Notes: generated by a model not told the origin, from the letters alone. A DNA stretch of 64,000 nt from Allobaileyella intestinalis (GCF_009695865.1 NZ_VUNB01000004.1:62001-126000); one strand, 5' to 3'; shown: positions 8,435 to 18,466, numbered from the stretch's first letter. Made by a program: numbers and translations.

Positions 8435-9671
8435 TTGTCAGGAACCTGGAGTTCTGGGCATTGTTGCAGAATATAATCCCTTTCATAATGGCCATCTGTA
8501 CCAGATGAGAGAGGCTGTAAAGATTACTGGATGTCAGGCGGTAGTGTGCGCCATGAGCGGTAATTTTGTACAGAGGGGACAGGCGGCCTTGATTGACAAA
8601 TGGGAAAGAGCCGGGATTGCTATAGACTGCGGTGCAGATCTGGTGATAGAGATCCCGGTTTTCTGTTGCCTTTCCAACGCTGGCATTTATGCCAAGGGAG
8701 GAGTCAGTCTTCTAAACTCTCTTGGAATGGTCACCCACCTGGCCTTCGGATCTGAATCAGGAGATTCCGGGAAACTTAAGGAAATTGCAGAACTTCTTGA
8801 ACGATATGAAGTGGAAATTTCAGAGAAAACAGGCACCCTTTCAAGGAATGGAATGTCCTGGCCCGCTGCCCGTTCAGAGGCTTTCAGCCAGGTTACAGGA
8901 AGTGAATATCAGCTTCCATCAGACTCAAATGACATTCTGGCTCTTGAATATATCAGAACAGTAAATCAGCTGGAATCTCGTCTTAAAATTGTTCCTGTAA
9001 AAAGGGTGGGGCCGGGATATAACGATACGGCGGACAGCGATCCGGGAAACATTTTTCAAAGTGCAACTGGTATAAGAAAACTCCTGGCAGAAGGAGAAAA
9101 CACAGGGAAATTCGTTCCTCCCGCTTCAGAAAAAAGAATTTTTCAAATAACACCTGAAGAATTAAGGCAAAGAGAAAACCGGTACTTTGATCTTCTACGT
9201 TACAAGATATTGATGAGCGACGAAGCGGTCTTCGCAAAATTGCCAGATGGGGGAGAGGGCATTGGAAACCGCCTCAAGAAAGCGGTCCGTTCTGCGGAGA
9301 GCATTGAAGAGCTGATTGGCCTTACTAAATCCCGGAGATATACATATACTCACGTTTCCAGGCTCTTGATGGAGCTTCTGGTGGAAACAGACAGGAAAAT
9401 GAAAGACCCCGCTTACATCAGGGTCCTGGCAATGAACAGCAGGGGGCGGAAACTGCTGAAAGATTCCGTCAAGAATGGCAGAAATACCCTGCCGGTTATC
9501 ACAAATGTGAATAAAACACTCAGAAGGCTTGATGAGTCAGATGAAAATGACAGGAAGATCAGATACCAGCTTATGACAGAGGTTCGGGGTACTGATGTCT
9601 ATAACCTGATTACAGGAAGGGAGCTCTATAAAAATTCTGACCGGGTCAGAAGCCTGGTTCCTGCCAGGTAA
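8427..9671 (+). CDS. tmcAL: tRNA(Met) cytidine acetate ligase (YlbM family)
   Basis: A 414-residue enzyme that forms N4-acetylcytidine at the wobble position of elongator tRNA-Met using acetate and ATP. The nucleotidyltransferase HxGH motif sits in IVAEYNPFHNGHLYQM at the N-terminus, followed by the family sequences CAMSGNFVQRGQ, SNDILALEY and, further on, SATGIRKLL. The ATG at 8427 is preferred over upstream starts because family similarity begins a few residues later and GGAGAAG is positioned as a ribosome site. The coding overlap with the coiled-coil gene suggests coupling. Confidence 0.92.
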   Translation: MINCQEPGVLGIVAEYNPFHNGHLYQMREAVKITGCQAVVCAMSGNFVQRGQAALIDKWERAGIAIDCGADLVIEIPVFCCLSNAGIYAKGGVSLLNSLGMVTHLAFGSESGDSGKLKEIAELLERYEVEISEKTGTLSRNGMSWPAARSEAFSQVTGSEYQLPSDSNDILALEYIRTVNQLESRLKIVPVKRVGPGYNDTADSDPGNIFQSATGIRKLLAEGENTGKFVPPASEKRIFQITPEELRQRENRYFDLLRYKILMSDEAVFAKLPDGGEGIGNRLKKAVRSAESIEELIGLTKSRRYTYTHVSRLLMELLVETDRKMKDPAYIRVLAMNSRGRKLLKDSVKNGRNTLPVITNVNKTLRRLDESDENDRKIRYQLMTEVRGTDVYNLITGRELYKNSDRVRSLVPAR

Positions 9672-9695
9672 ACACAACATGTGCAATAATTCTTA

Positions 9696-9724
9696 TTGAC
9701 AGCTACTAGTTTTTAATCTATAAT
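9696..9724 (+). promoter_or_regulatory. Consensus sigma-A promoter of rpmF
   Basis: TTGACA (9696-9701), a 17-base spacer and TATAAT (9719-9724): both hexamers match the consensus at optimal spacing, fitting a highly expressed ribosomal protein gene. Confidence 0.9.
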
Positions 9725-9779
9725 ATCAATTCGTGACCACTAGATTATTATTTCAATTCACATAAAGGAGGTGTCGACA

Positions 9780-9959
9780 ATGGCAGTACCTAAGAGGAAA
9801 ACTTCGAAAGCTAAGACTTCCAGCCGTAAGGCAGCTAATATGAAGATGAGCACTCCTGGACTTTCAATTTGTCCTCAGTGTCATGAGCCTAAACTTCCTC
9901 ACAGAGTTTGTCCTAACTGCGGATATTACGATGGCAAGGATGTTGTTAACGCTGAATAG
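9780..9959 (+). CDS. rpmF: Ribosomal protein bL32
   Basis: A 59-residue large-subunit protein starting [10 protein letters not shown], eight bases after AAAGGAGG. It is the zinc-binding form, with CPQC and CPNC pairs. Upstream one usually finds a YceD (DUF177) gene co-transcribed with rpmF; here rpmF has its own promoter directly after tmcAL and no yceD. A terminator follows, so it is a single-gene transcript. Confidence 0.97.
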   Translation: MAVPKRKTSKAKTSSRKAANMKMSTPGLSICPQCHEPKLPHRVCPNCGYYDGKDVVNAE

Positions 9960-9982
9960 TCAGAATGCAATGTGACACCAGG

Positions 9983-10010
9983 TGATCCGAGAAATCGGGT
10001 CATTTTTTTT
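9983..10010 (+). terminator. Terminator after rpmF
   Basis: TGATCCGA, loop GAAA, TCGGGTCA followed by eight T. One G-T pair in an otherwise complete stem. Confidence 0.9.
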
Positions 10011-10187
10011 GTTATCAAAGAACCTGGTTTTGAATTTTCTGATTATATGCAATGTGAAAACTGGCTGAATATCTGATGAGCAGGTCTGGTATTGTTTCCA
10101 TCAATGAAAAACTTTATAATTAAACGATTGAGTTGAGATACAAACAATACCGGCAATATTAACGAAACGGATAAAGGAGATACTTAA

Positions 10188-11018
10188 GTGACTTATTTCA
10201 ATGCGGTTATTCTTGGTCTGGTACAGGGCCTTACAGAATTTCTTCCTGTAAGCAGTTCCGGACACCTTACTATTTTTCAGCATTTCTTCGGAATTAACGG
10301 AGATTCAGTAGTGGCCTTTACTGTAATGCTTCACATAGGAACACTGATTTCAGTGTTCTATATGTACTGGAACGACATTTGGGCACTGATAAAGGAACTT
10401 TTCCTTACAATTAAGGATCTGTGCACAGGAAAGGGCCTTCGACTGGAGGAAAGACCTGTGAGAAAACTGGGAGTTATGATTATAGTAGCAACCATCCCTA
10501 CAGGTATTATTGGGCTGCTTTTCAACGATATGTTTGAAGGTTTTTACAAAACCCTCATGCCTACGGCCATCGGACTGATAATCACCGGATTTCTCCTTTG
10601 GGGAGCAGAAAGCGTAAAACCAGGCCATGTTACTATAGAAAACATGAAGTTCCGCAACGCTCTGTTTATCGGGGTACTTCAGGGCATCGCAATCACGCCT
10701 GGAATTTCCAGATCAGGTTCAACGCTGGTAGGAGGCCTTCTTACCCGTCTGGACAGAGATTTTGCAGTTGAGTTCGCATTCCTGATTTCTATTCCTTCAA
10801 TACTCGGATCTCTTGTAGTAGAGGGAGGCAATGGAAATATCGGTGCATCTCTGGCAAGCAATTTCGGCCCGGTAATGGTTGGAATGATAGTTGCTGCTAT
10901 TTCAGGCATCTTTGCAATCAAGTTCATGATCAAGGTGGTAAGAGAATACAGCCTTAAATACTTCACGATCTATGTCTGGATCGTAGCTGCAATTCTGCTG
11001 ATTCACAGCATTATTTAA
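10188..11018 (+). CDS. uppP: Undecaprenyl-diphosphatase UppP
   Basis: A 276-residue multi-spanning membrane phosphatase that recycles the lipid carrier of cell-wall synthesis; extra copies give bacitracin tolerance in other bacteria. Both family motifs are present: GLTEFLPVSSSGHL at the N-terminus and PGISRSGSTLVGGLL near residue 175. About seven or eight hydrophobic segments are visible. It starts with GTG after AAAGGAG. The 20-base gap to ftsK suggests co-transcription. Confidence 0.96.
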   Translation: MTYFNAVILGLVQGLTEFLPVSSSGHLTIFQHFFGINGDSVVAFTVMLHIGTLISVFYMYWNDIWALIKELFLTIKDLCTGKGLRLEERPVRKLGVMIIVATIPTGIIGLLFNDMFEGFYKTLMPTAIGLIITGFLLWGAESVKPGHVTIENMKFRNALFIGVLQGIAITPGISRSGSTLVGGLLTRLDRDFAVEFAFLISIPSILGSLVVEGGNGNIGASLASNFGPVMVGMIVAAISGIFAIKFMIKVVREYSLKYFTIYVWIVAAILLIHSII

Positions 11019-11037
11019 CTAAAACACACAGGAGACT

Positions 11038-13944
11038 ATGGCGGAAAGTAAGAAGAGGAGCCCGGGAAGACCAAAGGGCAGTAAAAACAAGAGTACATCA
11101 AAGGCGAAGAGTTCGGGAAGAACTTCAGAAAAAGCCCTGGCGGAGGCAGATCTGACCAGGGCCGAAGACATCAGGAAGATGCAGGAACAGCGGAGAGCCC
11201 ACAATAAACTGATGGACGAAATCTGGGCTGTTACCATATTTGCCCTTGGAATATTCCTTGTTATTACAACACAGTTTAATACTACAGGCGCCTTTGGGGA
11301 TGCGATTCACGATATTCTGAGAGGTCTGTTTGGAATCATGACATATGTACTGCCATATATCATGATGTTTTTTGCTGTACTTGTTTTTATGAACAAGATG
11401 CAGCATGTGAACCCCAGAACTGTAAGCTTTTCGGCCGTAATATATATAATGCTCTGCGTCCTCAATTCCGCCAGATATATCAATCCATCCAGACCAGATT
11501 TTTCACTGGATGCCCTGGGAAAATATTACAGTGACAGCCTTCATGACAGGAGCGCCGGTGTTATCGGCATGGAGATCGGAAACATTCTTGTGAAACTCAT
11601 AGGAATGCCGGGGCTGTATATTCTAGCCCTCACCCTGATTTTCATATCTATTTTGTTTGTTGTGAACACGCCTATTTCCACCCAGCTTTCTTCATTTAAA
11701 GAAAAGAGAGAAGAGAAAAAACTCCTTAAGGAAATGGAAATCAGAAGCAGGGCGTCTGATGAAGATACTCTGTCTGATGAAGAGCTGAGAAAAAATTTTT
11801 CTGCAGAACTCAGCAGGTACGGTGGAGAAGGCATTTCAGATCAGCGTGACTATCTTTCTGAGCTGTTAAAAGATGAAAAGAGTAGAAAGAAAATCCTGGA
11901 ATACATGAACGACGACAGCACCGTAAAGGATGGAGAAGGTCTGACCTCCAATACAGGAAAAAAAGGACTGGTTCAGGGTCAGGGGCCGGCGGCAGGCCAT
12001 GGCCTGGGAGGTGTAATCTCTTCCATAGCAGGTTCCGTAAAAGAAAAGAAAACTGGTCTTGAGGGAAGCTCCAGTTCAAGTTCAGACAATGAAGAGAAGG
12101 CAGGTGTCAGCTCCGGACTTGGCCTTGGTGGTTTGAAAAAAGCAGATACAAAGGCAAAGCTGACCGGTCTGGAGCCGGATCAGCAGAGTGCTCCAGAAGT
12201 TCCTGCAGCACCATCACCTTCAGTACCGGAATCAGAACCGGAACCAGCCCAGATTCCGGCTGCAGCTGCAGCAGTTTCACCTGTACTCAAAACGAAGGCA
12301 GAACCGGCTACAGAGGCAGACAGAAAAGAGATAGAGAAAGAAATTGCTGCAGGACAAGGAAAGTACGCTGGATACGTTCTTCCTCCCGTGGACCTGCTGA
12401 AGAAACCAGTAAATTCAGGAGTATCAGCCTCAGAATCTGATCTTCAGGCCAAGGCTGATCAACTGGAGACCACTTTAAGAAACTTCAACGTAGATGCCCA
12501 TGTAATTAATGTTACTCAGGGTGCTTCAGTAACCAGATACGAGGTTCAGCCTGCTGTAGGAGTTAAAGTAAGCAGCATAGTAAAGCTTTCAGATGATATT
12601 GCCCTGAATATGAGGGCGAAAAGCATCAGAATCGAAGCGCCTATTCCAGGAAAAGCCGCAGTTGGTATTGAGGTTGAGAACTCTAATCCCGCACCGGTTC
12701 TGGTCAGAGAGCTTATTGATTCCGAGGAGTTCCGAAGAGCCAAATCAAAAATATCCTTCGCTGTTGGAAAGGATATTTCCGGAAACAACATTGTTGCAGA
12801 TCTTAAAGACATGCCTCACCTGCTTATTGCAGGTGCCACAGGATCGGGAAAATCGGTGTGTATCAACACCATGATCGCTTCCATACTTTACAAGGCAACT
12901 CCAGATCAGGTCAAACTTGTTCTCATCGATCCTAAGGTTGTTGAGCTGGAGATTTATAATGATATTCCTCACATGCTCATACCTGTAGTTACGGATCCTA
13001 AAAAGGCAGCAGCTGCCCTGAACTGGGCCGTCAATGAGATGAACAACAGGTACCACAGCTTTGCGGAGCACAGGGTTAGAGACCTTGAGTCCTATAACAA
13101 AAAACTTGCGGAGGAGGGAGAAACGGATAAGATTCTTCCTCAGATAGTGATTATTGTAGATGAGCTGGCAGATCTTATGATGACTGCCTCCAACCAGGTG
13201 GATGAAGCGATTATGAGGCTGGCCCAGAAGGCAAGAGCAGCGGGAATGCACCTTGTTCTGGCAACTCAGAGACCTTCTGTAGATGTAGTAACAGGTGTTA
13301 TCAAGGCTAACATACCTTCAAGAATAGCCCTGAGCGTAAGTTCTTCCTTTGACTCAAGAACAATAATAGATATAGGAGGTGCAGAAAAACTTCTGGGAAA
13401 GGGCGACATGCTGTTTAAGCCGGTGAATAAAAACAAGCCGGTTAGAATACAGGGACCGTACATTTCTGATAAAGAGATAAGCAATCTGGTAGAATACGTT
13501 AAGGAACAAGGGGGCGGCGCCGAATATAACCATAAAGTAATCGACACCATCGAATCCCCTGAATCTGCAGACAATGTTCAAGCCTCTGATGAGCTGACAG
13601 ATGAAGCAATAGAGTTTATTCTTCACCAGAAACAGGCATCTGTATCAATGCTGCAAAGAAGATTCAGAATTGGATATAACAGGGCTGCCAGGATAATTGA
13701 TGAGATTGAGGCAATGGGAATCATCGGCCCTTCAGATGGAAGCAGGCCTCGTCAGGTGCTTATGACCGAAGAAGAGTACGCAAGGCGGGAGTCTGGAGAT
13801 GGAGAAGGCCAGTATGCCGGTAACTTGACGGAGGAACCGGAAGATCCCGCAGAAGAGGAAGATATTTTTACAGAGAAGTCAGACCTGGAGGATGGAGATC
13901 AGACCCGGGTTTCTGAAGAAACTGAGGACCAGAATAATGAGTAA
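11038..13944 (+). CDS. ftsK: FtsK/SpoIIIE DNA translocase
   Basis: A 968-residue septal DNA pump that clears the chromosome from the closing septum. The N-terminus is Lys/Arg/Ser-rich and is followed by about four membrane segments between residues 60 and 235. A low-complexity linker rich in Ser, Pro, Ala and Glu runs to about residue 440. The motor domain has Walker A GATGSGKS (about 600) and Walker B IVIIVDELADL (about 705). The C-terminal winged-helix gamma domain (GYNRAARIIDEIEAMGIIG) should read KOPS/SRS-type sequences. An acidic tail of about 60 residues follows. The stop overlaps the rimO start by eight bases. SpoIIIE and FtsK orthologues cannot be separated from the sequence alone. 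Confidence 0.96.
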   Translation: MAESKKRSPGRPKGSKNKSTSKAKSSGRTSEKALAEADLTRAEDIRKMQEQRRAHNKLMDEIWAVTIFALGIFLVITTQFNTTGAFGDAIHDILRGLFGIMTYVLPYIMMFFAVLVFMNKMQHVNPRTVSFSAVIYIMLCVLNSARYINPSRPDFSLDALGKYYSDSLHDRSAGVIGMEIGNILVKLIGMPGLYILALTLIFISILFVVNTPISTQLSSFKEKREEKKLLKEMEIRSRASDEDTLSDEELRKNFSAELSRYGGEGISDQRDYLSELLKDEKSRKKILEYMNDDSTVKDGEGLTSNTGKKGLVQGQGPAAGHGLGGVISSIAGSVKEKKTGLEGSSSSSSDNEEKAGVSSGLGLGGLKKADTKAKLTGLEPDQQSAPEVPAAPSPSVPESEPEPAQIPAAAAAVSPVLKTKAEPATEADRKEIEKEIAAGQGKYAGYVLPPVDLLKKPVNSGVSASESDLQAKADQLETTLRNFNVDAHVINVTQGASVTRYEVQPAVGVKVSSIVKLSDDIALNMRAKSIRIEAPIPGKAAVGIEVENSNPAPVLVRELIDSEEFRRAKSKISFAVGKDISGNNIVADLKDMPHLLIAGATGSGKSVCINTMIASILYKATPDQVKLVLIDPKVVELEIYNDIPHMLIPVVTDPKKAAAALNWAVNEMNNRYHSFAEHRVRDLESYNKKLAEEGETDKILPQIVIIVDELADLMMTASNQVDEAIMRLAQKARAAGMHLVLATQRPSVDVVTGVIKANIPSRIALSVSSSFDSRTIIDIGGAEKLLGKGDMLFKPVNKNKPVRIQGPYISDKEISNLVEYVKEQGGGAEYNHKVIDTIESPESADNVQASDELTDEAIEFILHQKQASVSMLQRRFRIGYNRAARIIDEIEAMGIIGPSDGSRPRQVLMTEEEYARRESGDGEGQYAGNLTEEPEDPAEEEDIFTEKSDLEDGDQTRVSEETEDQNNE

Positions 13945-15286
13945 GACATTCTTTATTGATACCCTTGGGTGTCAGAAAAATGAATACGATTCACAGGTGC
14001 TGGCGGCGGACTTGCTGAAGGCCGGCTGTTCCCTTGTGAATGATCCGGAAGATGCGGATATTTTGATTGTTAACACCTGCGGGTTTATAGATGCAGCCAA
14101 GGTGGAATCCATAGATCACATCTTTGAGATGGCGAGAATGAAGGGACAGGACAAGAAGCTTGTTGTAACAGGCTGTCTCAGCCAGCGTTTTCACCAGGAG
14201 CTGAGCAGCGAGCTGCCTGAAGTAGACCTTTTCTTTGGTGTTAACGATTATGATGATATTGCTTCTGTTCTGATGGGAGAGGATGGAAAAAAGGATCCTG
14301 GTTCAGAAGGCAGAGATAAGGTCAGAGGAAGAGCCGGGAAAATCCTTAATTACAAAGAGAGAATTATTCCAAAGGGAACTTATTCGGATTTTCTGAAAAT
14401 AGCCGAAGGATGCAATAACACCTGCTCTTTCTGTGCTATTCCGTCCATCAGAGGACCTTACAGGTCAAAACCAATTGAAGACTGTGTGAGAGAAGCCCGG
14501 GAACTGGCAGCAGGAGGCGTTAAGGAACTTCTGATAATTGCTCAGGATACCTCCAGATATGGAGAGGATCTATATGGAAAAGTAATGCTTCCTGAGCTTC
14601 TTAACGAGCTTTGCAAGATCGACGGTATTCAGTGGATAAGGCTGATGTATGTTTATGACGACGGCATTACAGATGAGCTTATAGATGTAATGGCTTCTGA
14701 GAAAAAAATCTGCAAATACATTGATATTCCTATTCAGCATATTTCTGATCACGTTCTGAAGATGATGAGGAGAAAATCCACTTCCTCTGATATCAAAGAG
14801 ACAATCCAAAAGCTCAGAGACAGAATTCCGGACATCCATATCAGGACAACCCTGCTGGTGGGATTCCCGGGTGAGACAGAAGAGGATATAAGTGAACTTC
14901 AAGATTTCGTCAGAGAGGCGGAAATTGACAGGCTGGGAGTCTTTGCGTTCTCAGATGAGGAGGGAACCCTTGCCCACACCATGGACGGAAAGCTGGAACA
15001 GGAAGTAAAAGAAGAAAGAAGAGATTCCATTATGGAGATCCAGCAGGAAGTAAGCTACAAGCTTAACAGCAAGACTGTTGGAAAGGTATTCCCTGTGTTG
15101 ATTGACGAGGTCAACCAGGGGGAAGATGGAGAATTGATCTATGTGGGACGTACTGAATATGACGGACCTGAGATAGATAATGAAGTTGAATTTTACGGTA
15201 AAGCCGGACATCAGCCGGGAGATTTTGTAAAAGTGCTGATAGATGAGGCGGGAGAGTACGATTTAACTGGAAAAGAAGTGTTATAG
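13937..15286 (+). CDS. rimO: Ribosomal protein uS12 methylthiotransferase RimO
   Basis: A 449-residue radical-SAM enzyme that adds a methylthio group to the conserved aspartate of ribosomal protein S12. The N-terminal UPF0004 domain starts FIDTLGCQKNEYDSQ and carries its three cluster cysteines (also VNTCGF and VTGCLSQR). The radical-SAM triad is CNNTCSFC at about residue 160, and a TRAM domain closes the protein. The SQR and GVNDYDDI sequences favour RimO over MiaB. Its ATG lies inside the end of ftsK. Confidence 0.95.
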   Translation: MSKTFFIDTLGCQKNEYDSQVLAADLLKAGCSLVNDPEDADILIVNTCGFIDAAKVESIDHIFEMARMKGQDKKLVVTGCLSQRFHQELSSELPEVDLFFGVNDYDDIASVLMGEDGKKDPGSEGRDKVRGRAGKILNYKERIIPKGTYSDFLKIAEGCNNTCSFCAIPSIRGPYRSKPIEDCVREARELAAGGVKELLIIAQDTSRYGEDLYGKVMLPELLNELCKIDGIQWIRLMYVYDDGITDELIDVMASEKKICKYIDIPIQHISDHVLKMMRRKSTSSDIKETIQKLRDRIPDIHIRTTLLVGFPGETEEDISELQDFVREAEIDRLGVFAFSDEEGTLAHTMDGKLEQEVKEERRDSIMEIQQEVSYKLNSKTVGKVFPVLIDEVNQGEDGELIYVGRTEYDGPEIDNEVEFYGKAGHQPGDFVKVLIDEAGEYDLTGKEVL

Positions 15287-15327
15287 GCAAGCTGGTTTAC
15301 TGATAAAACATTATAGGAGGACGAACT

Positions 15328-15852
15328 ATGAATTTGCCGAACAAACTTACCATAGGAAGAATAATTGCAGTTCCATTTTTTATTGCAGCATTCCTGATGG
15401 GATACTATCTGGTGGCATTTATTCTTTTCATCGCTGCGTCTTTTACGGATATGCTGGATGGAAAAATCGCCAGAGCCAGAGGTCTCGTTACTAACTTCGG
15501 AAAGATTATGGACCCTCTGGCTGACAAGATTCTCGTGTACTCGGCTCTCTGTCTTCTTCTGGAGGATGGTGTAATAGCCGGATGGATGCTGATAGTCATC
15601 CTTGCAAGGGAGTTTGCTGTAGCAGGTATGAGAACTGTTGCCGCCAGTGAAGGAAAGGTTATTGCCGCAGGAATGAGCGGAAAAATCAAGACCGTTCTTC
15701 AGATGATTGCAGTTCCGGTTCTTATTCTGTCGTTGATTCCGGTTCCTGTTCTCAGACTGCCTGGACTTGTTATCTTCTATGCTTCCCTGTTCATGACAGT
15801 ATATTCCGGATGCGAATATATTATTAAGAACAAAGAAGTTTTTTCAATGTAG
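15328..15852 (+). CDS. pgsA: Phosphatidylglycerophosphate synthase
   Basis: A 174-residue inner-membrane CDP-alcohol phosphotransferase that joins CDP-diacylglycerol and glycerol-3-phosphate for phosphatidylglycerol synthesis. The metal-binding signature DMLDGKIARARG followed by MDPLADK gives the canonical D-x2-DG-x2-AR-x8-G-x3-D-x3-D pattern. About five membrane segments are present. The rimO-pgsA-cinA-recA order is a common Firmicute arrangement. Confidence 0.96.
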   Translation: MNLPNKLTIGRIIAVPFFIAAFLMGYYLVAFILFIAASFTDMLDGKIARARGLVTNFGKIMDPLADKILVYSALCLLLEDGVIAGWMLIVILAREFAVAGMRTVAASEGKVIAAGMSGKIKTVLQMIAVPVLILSLIPVPVLRLPGLVIFYASLFMTVYSGCEYIIKNKEVFSM

Positions 15853-15899
15853 TCTGTAGAAATCAATATATTTTATTAATTGAAAATGAAGGTCATTAA

Positions 15900-17168
15900 A
15901 TGAATGTATCTATTATTGCAGTCGGAACAGAATTGTTGTTCGGACAGACTTTGAATACAAACGCAACTTATCTGTCTAATAAAATGAATCTCATGGGATT
16001 TAATGTCCTGTATCATTTTGTTGTGGGAGACAACGAAGATCGTCTGAAGGCCGTAATCGGAAGAGCCATGAAGGACACTGATATCCTCATATTTACAGGT
16101 GGCCTCGGACCAACTCAGGATGATCTTACGAAAGAAACTGTAGCTCAGGTCTTCGGAGTTCCTCTTGACCGGGACGAAAAATGCCTGGAAGAGATAAAAG
16201 AATTTTTCCAGAGCAGAGGACGCCAGATGGCAGAAAACAACTACAAGCAGGCTGATCTTCCCCGGGGTTCTGTGGCCTTTCACAACAGCGTAGGCACTGC
16301 TCCCGGATTCGGACTGGAAGTTGACGGAAAGGTGGCAATTTGCCTGCCTGGCCCTCCAAGGGAGATGAAATGGATGTTCGAAAACCGGGCAGTTGATTTC
16401 CTTCAGAAGTTTTCTCACAGAAATATGTACTACAAGGTTATACGAACCATTGGCATTGGAGAGTCTGACCTTGAGACTGCTTTGCTGCCGCTTATAGATA
16501 CTCAGGACGATCCCACCATTGCTACATACGCAAAGGAAGGAGAGTGTACCCTTCGGGTTGCCTCTCAGAGAGATTCCATCCATGAAGCGGTGGAAGCCGT
16601 GGATCAGATGTGCAGCAGAATTGAGAATATTATAGGGGAATATATCTACAGCACAGAGGACAAGCCTCTGAATCAGGTTGTGGTTGAGAAGCTGATCAAC
16701 AGAGGTCTTACCCTTTCTTCTGCCGAATCATGTACCGGCGGATTGTTCGCTTCGGAAGTAACTGATATTCCAGGGGCCTCAGCTGTCTTCGGAAGGGGTC
16801 TTGTAACCTATTCACCTGAGGAAAAAGTAAAGCTTCTTGGAGTCAGTAAAGAGACTTTGGAAAAATATTCTGTGGTCAGCCGGGAGACGGCGGTTGAGAT
16901 GGCCAGAGGTGTCCGGACCGGAGCAGGCAGCCATATTTCAGTGTCGGTTACCGGTGTTGCCGGCCCGGGACCTTCAGATGGTTTTCCTGCAGGAACAGCT
17001 TATATCGGATATTCCTTCCAGAATAAGGAAGGAGCCGTGGAAATCAGGACGGGAAGAGATGATAGAAAGTGGAACAGAAACTATTTTGTTCTAAGAATGT
17101 TTAAGGTCATCAACGAAATCCTTGACGGTAAGATGGATGAGAAAACGGATAGAGGGGAAAACGAATAG
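15900..17168 (+). CDS. cinA: Competence/damage-inducible protein CinA
   Basis: A 422-residue two-domain protein. The N-terminal MoCF-like domain (GTELLFGQTLNTN, FTGGLGPTQDDLTKE) is an ADP-ribose pyrophosphatase in characterised relatives. The C-terminal domain (SAESCTGGL, SVTGVAGPG) is a nicotinamide mononucleotide amidase in characterised relatives. Both sets of motifs are intact. The ribosome site is weak (GAAGGTCATTAA before ATG). A strong terminator separates it from recA, so recA has its own transcript. Confidence 0.93.
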   Translation: MNVSIIAVGTELLFGQTLNTNATYLSNKMNLMGFNVLYHFVVGDNEDRLKAVIGRAMKDTDILIFTGGLGPTQDDLTKETVAQVFGVPLDRDEKCLEEIKEFFQSRGRQMAENNYKQADLPRGSVAFHNSVGTAPGFGLEVDGKVAICLPGPPREMKWMFENRAVDFLQKFSHRNMYYKVIRTIGIGESDLETALLPLIDTQDDPTIATYAKEGECTLRVASQRDSIHEAVEAVDQMCSRIENIIGEYIYSTEDKPLNQVVVEKLINRGLTLSSAESCTGGLFASEVTDIPGASAVFGRGLVTYSPEEKVKLLGVSKETLEKYSVVSRETAVEMARGVRTGAGSHISVSVTGVAGPGPSDGFPAGTAYIGYSFQNKEGAVEIRTGRDDRKWNRNYFVLRMFKVINEILDGKMDEKTDRGENE

Positions 17169-17175
17169 GCTCGCA

Positions 17176-17213
17176 ACAGACATTCAGTAAATGTTGAATG
17201 TCTGTTCGTTTTT
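17176..17213 (+). terminator. Terminator after cinA
   Basis: An 11-base perfect stem (ACAGACATTCA / TGAATGTCTGT, 17176-17186 and 17195-17205) followed by a T-rich run. Confidence 0.88.
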
Positions 17214-17314
17214 ATATTTAAAGTTCCGGCCCTGATGGATAACAAAGGCATATAATTGTTACAGAACGGTAAATTCTGGTTTGCGGATACTGGAGTAATA
17301 AAATATAATCTGCC

Positions 17315-17343
17315 TTGACACTGCAGGGTATGTGATTTAAAAT
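17315..17343 (+). promoter_or_regulatory. Sigma-A promoter of recA
   Basis: TTGACA (17315-17320), a 17-base spacer and TAAAAT (17338-17343). Transcription should start near 17350, immediately before the LexA box. Confidence 0.82.
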
Positions 17344-17353
17344 GTTGTAGCAA

Positions 17354-17365
17354 GAACAAATGTTC
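17354..17365 (+). promoter_or_regulatory. LexA (SOS) box at recA
   Basis: GAACAAATGTTC, a perfect match to the Firmicute GAAC-N4-GTTC core, covering the predicted start of transcription. Placement over +1 fits LexA repression of recA. Confidence 0.88.
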
Positions 17366-17383
17366 GTTTTTATAGGAGGACAG

Positions 17384-18466
17384 ATGGCAAAGAAGAATGG
17401 AAATATGGATCTGAGCATTCCTGCAGATCCTGCAGATAAGGAGAAAGCCCTGGAACAGGCTCTGAATCAGATTCAGAAGACATACGGTGCAGGTTCTATT
17501 ATGAAGCTCAGTGACGGTGCTATTAACGATGGTATTGAGGCTATCTCAACAGGATCTCTGAGCCTGGACGTTGCAACGGGAATCGGTGGAGTGCCAAGGG
17601 GAAGAATAGTAGAGATTTACGGACCTGAATCTTCAGGTAAGACTACACTGACCCTTCATATTATTGCAGAAGCCCAGAAGGCAGGAGGTAAGGCAGCATT
17701 CATCGATGCTGAACATGCTCTTGATCCTATCTATGCAAGAAACCTTGGGGTTAATGTGGATGAGCTTCTGGTCTCACAGCCGGATACTGGAGAACAGGCT
17801 CTGGATATTTGTGAGCTTCTTGCCAGGAGTGGAGCTATTGATGTAATTGTAATAGACTCCGTTGCAGCTCTGGTTCCGAAAGATGAGATAATGGGCAATA
17901 TGGGAGATTCACATATGGGCCTTCAGGCAAGATTGATGTCCCAGGCTCTCAGGAAGATTGCCGGTGCAGTTAATAAGTCTAATACCTGTGTTATCTTCAT
18001 CAACCAGCTCAGAGAGAAGATTGGCGTAATGTTCGGAAGCCCTGAGACCACTACAGGTGGCCGTGCTCTTAAGTTCTACTCAAGTATGAGAATGGACGTA
18101 AGACGTGTGGACAGCATTAAGAAGGGTGATGAGATCCTTGGTAACCGTACGAGGGTTAAGATTGTCAAGAATAAAGTAGCTCCGCCGTTTAAGAAGGCCG
18201 AATTTGACATTATGTACGGTGAGGGAATTTCCCTTGCAGGAGATGTGCTGGATACTGCCGTAGACATGGATATTGTTGATAAGTCCGGCTCATGGTACAG
18301 CTATAATGGAGAGAGAATTGGTCAGGGCCGTGAGAATGTGAAGGAATACTTTGAGACACATCCAGATCTTCTTGAAGCTGTCAAGAAGCAGGTGATGGAT
18401 AAGGTTCACGAGAATCCGGATGATGAGGATATCATGGTGGACGAAGACGGGGTTGTTATAGAATAA
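17384..18466 (+). CDS. recA: Recombinase RecA
   Basis: A 360-residue strand-exchange ATPase and LexA co-protease activator. Walker [10 protein letters not shown], the [11 protein letters not shown] Walker B region and the loop [12 protein letters not shown] are present, with the usual acidic C-terminal tail. The ATG at 17384 follows TAGGAGGACAG; the open frame extends upstream through the LexA box but that part would be untranslated. Promoter and LexA box make it an SOS gene. No recX or rny follows. Confidence 0.98.
   Translation: MAKKNGNMDLSIPADPADKEKALEQALNQIQKTYGAGSIMKLSDGAINDGIEAISTGSLSLDVATGIGGVPRGRIVEIYGPESSGKTTLTLHIIAEAQKAGGKAAFIDAEHALDPIYARNLGVNVDELLVSQPDTGEQALDICELLARSGAIDVIVIDSVAALVPKDEIMGNMGDSHMGLQARLMSQALRKIAGAVNKSNTCVIFINQLREKIGVMFGSPETTTGGRALKFYSSMRMDVRRVDSIKKGDEILGNRTRVKIVKNKVAPPFKKAEFDIMYGEGISLAGDVLDTAVDMDIVDKSGSWYSYNGERIGQGRENVKEYFETHPDLLEAVKKQVMDKVHENPDDEDIMVDEDGVVIE

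Noticed and set aside
15876-16583. Minus-strand open frame of 235 codons over cinA
   Set aside because: Antisense to a clear cinA with both domains intact; no recognisable protein features.
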